9,926 nt of DNA, from positions 1 through 9,926 of the forward strand of contig DNLQ01000114.1 in NCBI GenBank assembly GCA_003488415.1. The letters run 5' to 3'. The stretch's first letter is position 1; every line of letters begins with the position of its first letter. This document shows, one piece after another, positions 6,344-9,926 of the stretch. The position numbers and the translations under genes are program-made. A model generated the notes under the pieces. That model was not told the origin of the DNA. It worked only from the letters and a program-made list of their open reading frames with translations, and did not search any database. Source of the DNA: Ruminococcus sp. GTDB taxonomy: Bacteria > Bacillota > Clostridia > Oscillospirales > Ruminococcaceae.

Positions 6344-6373
6344 AAGATAGTTTCACATATAAGTGACTTTCAA
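6344..6373 (-). promoter_or_regulatory. Possible promoter of the lipoprotein gene with a small palindrome in the spacer
   Basis: On the minus strand TTGAAA (plus 6368-6373) and TATCTT (plus 6344-6349) are separated by 18 bp, only a moderate match to consensus. The spacer contains CACTTATATGTG, a near-perfect 12-bp palindrome with one mismatched pair, which could be an operator. The rest of 6335-6515 shows no gene. Confidence 0.35.
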
Positions 6374-6520
6374 AGGCAAAAAAGACGAAATAATCTGGAG
6401 ATTTCTGAAAATTCATATAGTTGCACAAACGGGCAAACGGATTGTTGTGTAACATTACTCAGTACTGTGGAAAAAGTCTCCGAAACAAGACATTTGCACA
6501 AGCACTTTATAAAATGCAGA

Positions 6521-6547
6521 AACCCGAGGGCTTTATACCCTCGGGTT
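6521..6547 (-). terminator. Terminator-like hairpin downstream of the calcium ATPase gene
   Basis: A perfect 10-bp stem (AACCCGAGGG at 6521-6530 with CCCTCGGGTT at 6538-6547, 7-nt loop) lies 59 bp past the ATPase stop. On the minus strand it is followed by TTTCTGCATTTTAT, an interrupted T tract. The plus strand has no gene reading into it and a poorer T tract. Confidence 0.72.
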
Positions 6548-6606
6548 ACATACGATTTTAATAAAGTTCCGTTAAGGATAGCGCACAGACGGCATCTATT
6601 TGAGCA

Positions 6607-9246
6607 TTACTGTTCTGTCTTTTTACCTCTCCGGATTGCTTTAACTATTTCAACAACAGGAACGATAACAGCAGCAACAACTACTGCAAGAACGTATTCC
6701 ATGGCGGAGAGCTTTGTAAGAGAGAAGATATTTCTGAGACCGGGAACAAAGAGTATCGGGATGAGTATGAGGAATGATACGATGATAGATATAGTAAGCA
6801 GTTTGTTGTGGGACTTCATTGAGAATACCGACTCTCTGAGGCTTCTCATATTCCAGGAATGGAGCATCTCACATACTGATAAAGTAATGAAAGCCATTGT
6901 AGTACCTGCTTCAGGAGAGTTCTTAGCACCGATAACATAGGAGATAAGAGTGAGAACAGCGATAGTAATACCCTGCCACAGCAGATTGATGCCGAGGCCG
7001 TCAGAGAAAATGTGAGCATTGGAGCTTCTGGGCTTGCGTGACATTATGCCTTCTTCAGCAGCCTCCATACCGAGAGCGACAGCAGGGAAGCAGTCGGAAA
7101 TAAGGTTGATCCAAAGGAGATGAACTGGACCGAAGATCGTGAATGAGCCGCCTGTGAGCTTGCCGAGACCGAGAGTAGCGACGAGAATACAGATAACCTC
7201 TGAAAGGTTGCTGGAGAGGAGGAACTGAATAGCCTTGCGGATGTTGTCGTAGATACGTCTGCCTTCCTCAACAGCGCCGACAATAGTAGCAAAGTTGTCG
7301 TCAGTGAGGACCATATCGGCAACATTCTTGGTAACGTCAGTACCGGTGATACCCATTCCAACACCAATGTCCGCACTTTTGATAGAAGGAGCGTCGTTAA
7401 CACCGTCACCGGTCATAGCAGTAGTCATCTGTTTCTTGCGCCATGCGTTTACGATACGCACCTTATGCTCTGGCTGAACACGGGCGTAGACGCTGAAATC
7501 GCCAACCTTCTCGTCGAACTCAGCATCAGGGATCTTGTTAAGTTCAGCACCTGTCAGAGCCATCTGACCTTCCCCGAGGATGCCCAGCTCCTTAGCTATA
7601 GCAACAGCAGTATCCTTATGGTCACCTGTTATCATAACGGGACGGATACCTGCAGTACGGCAGAGACCGATAGCGTCCTTGACCTCAGGACGGACAGGAT
7701 CTATCATACCGGTCATGCCGATGTATATCAGTTTCTTTTCAAGAGCTTCCGGAGAAGTATCTTCCGGCAGCTCGTCATACTCACGGTAAGCAGCCATAAG
7801 CACACGGAGTGCTTCGTCAGCCATAGCCTTGTTTTCCAGGAGTATCCTGCCCCGGTCCTCCTCGTACATTCTGCGTACCTCACCCTTTTCAAGGATGTGA
7901 GTACACTGACCGAGTACAACATCCGGAGCGCCCTTTGTAAACTGGATGAAGCCTTTATCAGTCTTGTGGATAGTAGACATCATCTTACGCATGGAATCGA
8001 AGGGTGCTTCAGCAACACGAGGAGCTTCCTCCTCAAGCTGATACTTTTTCAGTCCGCACTTATTTGCATAAGCCACAAGAGCGGCTTCTGTAGGTTCACC
8101 TGTAACGGAATCGTCAGCATTAAGAACAGCGTCGCAGCAAAGAGCCATAGCCTTTGCGAGAAGCTCCTTGTCATCGGTGCTTTCCTTCACAACAGTCATC
8201 TTGTTCTGTGTGAGAGTACCTGTCTTGTCGCTGCATATTACCTGAGCGCATCCCAGAGCTTCAACGGCAGTGAGTTTACGGATAACAGCTCCACGCTTGG
8301 ACATATTTGTAACACCGATAGAGAGTACAACGGTAACGACAGCAGCCAGACCTTCCGGGATAGCAGCAACGGCAAGGCTGACTGCGATCATGAAGGAGTT
8401 AAGGAATGTGGGGAGTGTAACAGCACCGGTTTTCACAAGGTTCTGAACGACGCTGAGTGCAAGGATGAATATACATATGATAAGTACAGCAACAGAAAGG
8501 ATCTTGCTGAGCTGAGTAAGGCTCTTCTGAAGCGGAGTCTCATCGTCCTCTGCATCGGCGATAGCGCCGGCGATCTTACCCATTTCTGTCTTCATACCGG
8601 TAGCAACTACAACAGCCTCAGCACGGCCGTAGGCGATACTGCTGCCCATGTAGAGCATATTTTTTCTGTCACCAAGAGGAACGTCTTCACCTGTAAGTGT
8701 CTCGCTTGTTTTGTCGCAGGGAACGCTCTCACCGGTAAGGGCTGATTCTTCAGCCTTCAGAGCAGCGGCTTCAAGGATACGGCAGTCTGCGGGCACATTA
8801 TCTCCTGCTTCAAGGGTGATAACGTCGCCGGGAACGAGTTCTGAGCTTGGGATGACCATAAGCTCACCTGAACGGAATACCTTGCTCTGTGCAGCACTCA
8901 TTGCCTGGAGTGCCTCAATAGCTGATTCAGCCTTATTCTCCTGATACACGCCGAGTACAGCATTAGCGATAACGACGAACAGGATAATGAATACATCAGC
9001 TTCGAGTTTGCCCTCGGAAATGATACCTGTGATAGCTGAGATCACAGCAGCAGCAAGAAGTACCAGTATCATAGGGTTCTTGAACTGCTCGATGAATCTT
9101 GCGATGAGCGTGGGCTTAGGAGCTTCGTTCAGCTTGTTCTGACCGACTTCCTTCAGCCTTGTGGCGGCTTCTTCCGAGGTAAGACCTGTGGGGGTGCTTA
9201 TGACCTCTTTGAGGACAGCCTCCGTAGATTCGAGATAGTGCTTCAT
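6607..9246 (-). CDS. P2-type calcium-transporting ATPase (SERCA/PMCA-like)
   Basis: An 879-residue membrane pump that uses ATP to move Ca2+ out of the cytoplasm. It has the complete P-type layout: N-terminal cation ATPase domain (1-50), M1-M2 (about 57-102), actuator loop TGES (171-174), M3-M4 with PEGL (297-300), phosphorylation motif DKTGTLT (D340), nucleotide-domain KGAPD (438-442), TGDHKDTA (540-547), hinge GDGVNDAP (613-620) and six C-terminal membrane segments. Ca2+ ligands known from SERCA are recognisable: E298 in M4, N680 and E683 in M5 (SSNLSEV), and N714 and D718 in M6 (NLISD). The M8 glutamate of SERCA (E908) appears to be Ser790 in TLSVCEML. The length matches bacterial relatives such as Listeria LMCA1. 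ATG 9246 is preceded by GGAGGA at 7 nt. It is a single gene with its own promoter region and terminator. Substrate is by homology; Mn2+ transport (PMR1-like) is possible. Confidence 0.93.
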   Translation of the reverse strand: MKHYLESTEAVLKEVISTPTGLTSEEAATRLKEVGQNKLNEAPKPTLIARFIEQFKNPMILVLLAAAVISAITGIISEGKLEADVFIILFVVIANAVLGVYQENKAESAIEALQAMSAAQSKVFRSGELMVIPSSELVPGDVITLEAGDNVPADCRILEAAALKAEESALTGESVPCDKTSETLTGEDVPLGDRKNMLYMGSSIAYGRAEAVVVATGMKTEMGKIAGAIADAEDDETPLQKSLTQLSKILSVAVLIICIFILALSVVQNLVKTGAVTLPTFLNSFMIAVSLAVAAIPEGLAAVVTVVLSIGVTNMSKRGAVIRKLTAVEALGCAQVICSDKTGTLTQNKMTVVKESTDDKELLAKAMALCCDAVLNADDSVTGEPTEAALVAYANKCGLKKYQLEEEAPRVAEAPFDSMRKMMSTIHKTDKGFIQFTKGAPDVVLGQCTHILEKGEVRRMYEEDRGRILLENKAMADEALRVLMAAYREYDELPEDTSPEALEKKLIYIGMTGMIDPVRPEVKDAIGLCRTAGIRPVMITGDHKDTAVAIAKELGILGEGQMALTGAELNKIPDAEFDEKVGDFSVYARVQPEHKVRIVNAWRKKQMTTAMTGDGVNDAPSIKSADIGVGMGITGTDVTKNVADMVLTDDNFATIVGAVEEGRRIYDNIRKAIQFLLSSNLSEVICILVATLGLGKLTGGSFTIFGPVHLLWINLISDCFPAVALGMEAAEEGIMSRKPRSSNAHIFSDGLGINLLWQGITIAVLTLISYVIGAKNSPEAGTTMAFITLSVCEMLHSWNMRSLRESVFSMKSHNKLLTISIIVSFLILIPILFVPGLRNIFSLTKLSAMEYVLAVVVAAVIVPVVEIVKAIRRGKKTEQ

Positions 9247-9285
9247 TTACGATTCCTCCGATATGGATTTTTTGAGTTGCAGACC

Positions 9286-9302
9286 GCAGGCGAAAAGCCT
9301 GC
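9286..9302 (-). other. Stem-loop in the leader of the calcium ATPase mRNA
   Basis: A perfect 6-bp GC-rich stem (GCAGGC/GCCTGC) closes a 5-nt loop about 40 nt upstream of the ATPase start codon. It is not followed by T residues on either strand, so it is not a terminator. It could affect mRNA stability or translation; no riboswitch class was recognised. Confidence 0.4.
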
Positions 9303-9330
9303 CAATGGTATAAATGTATTATACTGTCAA

Positions 9331-9360
9331 ATTATAATATTACGGAATGACGGTGTTCAA
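9331..9360 (-). promoter_or_regulatory. Probable promoter of the calcium ATPase gene
   Basis: On the minus strand TTGAAC (plus 9355-9360) and a perfect TATAAT (plus 9331-9336) are separated by 18 bp. A second TATAAT (plus 9318-9323) and a TTGACA (plus 9325-9330) lie just downstream, but they are not correctly spaced relative to each other. The leader would be about 75-80 nt. Confidence 0.55.
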
Positions 9361-9483
9361 ATCATGAAAGATATGTGACAGTAATGTGAAACACAATTGA
9401 TTTTACAAGGATTTAACAATACTATAGTTTTGGATAATTCCGGGAGCGTCAGTATGGTACTTTCAGATCAAGATGTAAAATAT
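9361..9483. other. A/T-rich intergenic stretch between the GH43 and ATPase genes
   Basis: No open frame with a ribosome site is visible here. Weak promoter-like boxes occur on both strands, for example minus-strand TTGTGT with TATCTT 17 bp away around 9368-9397, but none is convincing. Confidence 0.4.
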
Positions 9484-9523
9484 GACCGCTGCATACCGAC
9501 TTGACAGTTGATACCCAGCGGTC
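9484..9523 (-). terminator. Probable terminator of the GH43 gene
   Basis: A perfect 8-bp stem (GACCGCTG at 9484-9491 with CAGCGGTC at 9516-9523) starts 22 bp after the GH43 stop codon on the minus strand and is followed by ATATTTTA. The 24-nt loop is unusually long for an intrinsic terminator and contains ATACC twice as a direct repeat, so the call is tentative. Confidence 0.45.
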
Positions 9524-9545
9524 TTCCTGTTATATTGTTGACGGA

Positions 9546-9926
9546 TCAGTTTACTGTAACAGCCGCAGTCACTTCCTCCAGTCCTTTACGGATCTCAGCA
9601 TCCGGAAGGAGGTTAATGACGGGGGTTCTGTCGCTGCTGAATACTACACGCTTAATTCGTGTATGTCTGCACGGATCATACAGGGGATCCTTGCTGTAGG
9701 ATCCGCATTCCTTGTATGAATGTGAATCCGGGCGTGAATGGTAAACGATCAGAAGATTACCCATTTCATCGGTCACGAAGGAATTGTGTCCCGGACCTGA
9801 CTCACCGGGCAGATCAGCTGTAGAGAGTACGGGGTGATCCAGTTTTCTCCAGCTTGAAATATCCATAAGTTCAGAATTTATATCAGCTTCAAGCCGTCCG
9901 ACGCAGTACTCTGAGCCTGTACCGGA
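9546..9926 (-). CDS. Glycoside hydrolase family 43-like protein, C-terminal part (5' end outside window)
   Basis: The frame is open from the right edge to TGA at 9546-9548, giving 126 residues; the Met at 9866 is internal because the preceding codons continue the same domain. Two segments are characteristic of one GH43 group (arabinofuranosidase/xylosidase-like five-bladed propellers): GPGHNSFVTDEMGNLLIVYHSRP and, after an insertion of about ten residues, DPLYDPCRHTRIKRVVFS. The first includes the conserved GPGHNS and YH turn. GH43 enzymes release arabinose or xylose from plant hemicellulose and pectin side chains. The catalytic acids lie in the missing N-terminal part, so activity cannot be judged, nor can a signal peptide or carbohydrate-binding domain. 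The usual Asn of DPNRHTR is Cys here. A terminator-like hairpin follows, so this is the last gene of its transcript. Confidence 0.83.
   Translation of the reverse strand, partial: SGTGSEYCVGRLEADINSELMDISSWRKLDHPVLSTADLPGESGPGHNSFVTDEMGNLLIVYHSRPDSHSYKECGSYSKDPLYDPCRHTRIKRVVFSSDRTPVINLLPDAEIRKGLEEVTAAVTVN

Noticed and set aside
7465..8745. Long plus-strand open frame (about 426 codons) antisense to the calcium ATPase
   Set aside because: It lies wholly opposite a gene with every P-type ATPase motif, has no ribosome site, and its Ser/His/Cys-rich protein has no domain character. It is a product of codon bias on the other strand.
9325..9330. TTGACA on the minus strand as the -35 box of the ATPase promoter
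   Set aside because: No -10 box lies 16-18 bp downstream on that strand. The nearest, TATACC, is only 12 bp away, so the upstream TTGAAC/TATAAT pair fits better.

Overview
The window looks like a piece of chromosome from an anaerobic, fibre-degrading Clostridia member, most likely close to Ruminococcus (Oscillospiraceae). This is inferred from consensus sigma-A promoters, strong GGAGG ribosome sites, a stand-alone sufC plus sufB/D-like pair, an archaeal-type aspartyl-tRNA synthetase, a large solute-binding lipoprotein of the kind common in gut Clostridia, and a family 43 glycoside hydrolase. No phage, transposon, CRISPR, rRNA or tRNA sequence was seen.

Layout from left to right. (1) 1-435, plus strand: the 3' end of an SPFH/band-7 membrane scaffold gene, made almost entirely of six 11-residue coiled-coil repeats, followed by a terminator. 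(2) 587-2246, minus strand: a two-gene operon, sufC then a single sufB/D-like gene, with a consensus promoter and a strong terminator. This is the minimal two-component (SMS/SmsCB-like) form of Fe-S cluster scaffold. (3) 2247-2565: a divergent intergenic region with two near-perfect promoters back to back. (4) 2566-3900, plus strand: aspS of the archaeal/non-discriminating type, with an ambiguous start region. (5) 4043-6316, minus strand: a lipoprotein joining a roughly 300-residue N-terminal domain to an ABC-transporter type 1 solute-binding domain, with no permease genes nearby. (6) 6607-9246, minus strand: a P2-type calcium-transporting ATPase. (7) 9546 to the right edge, minus strand: the C-terminal end of a GH43 glycosidase.

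Apart from the sufC-sufBD pair, these genes look like single transcription units, each with its own terminator-like hairpin and, where visible, its own promoter or ribosome site. They do not form one pathway: the region mixes housekeeping functions (Fe-S assembly, tRNA charging, calcium export, membrane organisation) with two functions that fit carbohydrate use (the solute-binding lipoprotein and GH43).

I did not find a clearly new multi-gene system. The points most worth a second look are the minimal Suf pair, the residue at the tRNA-discrimination position of the AspRS and its nested start signals, the two-domain orphan solute-binding lipoprotein, and an in-frame acidic coding-like tail beyond the SPFH stop codon.
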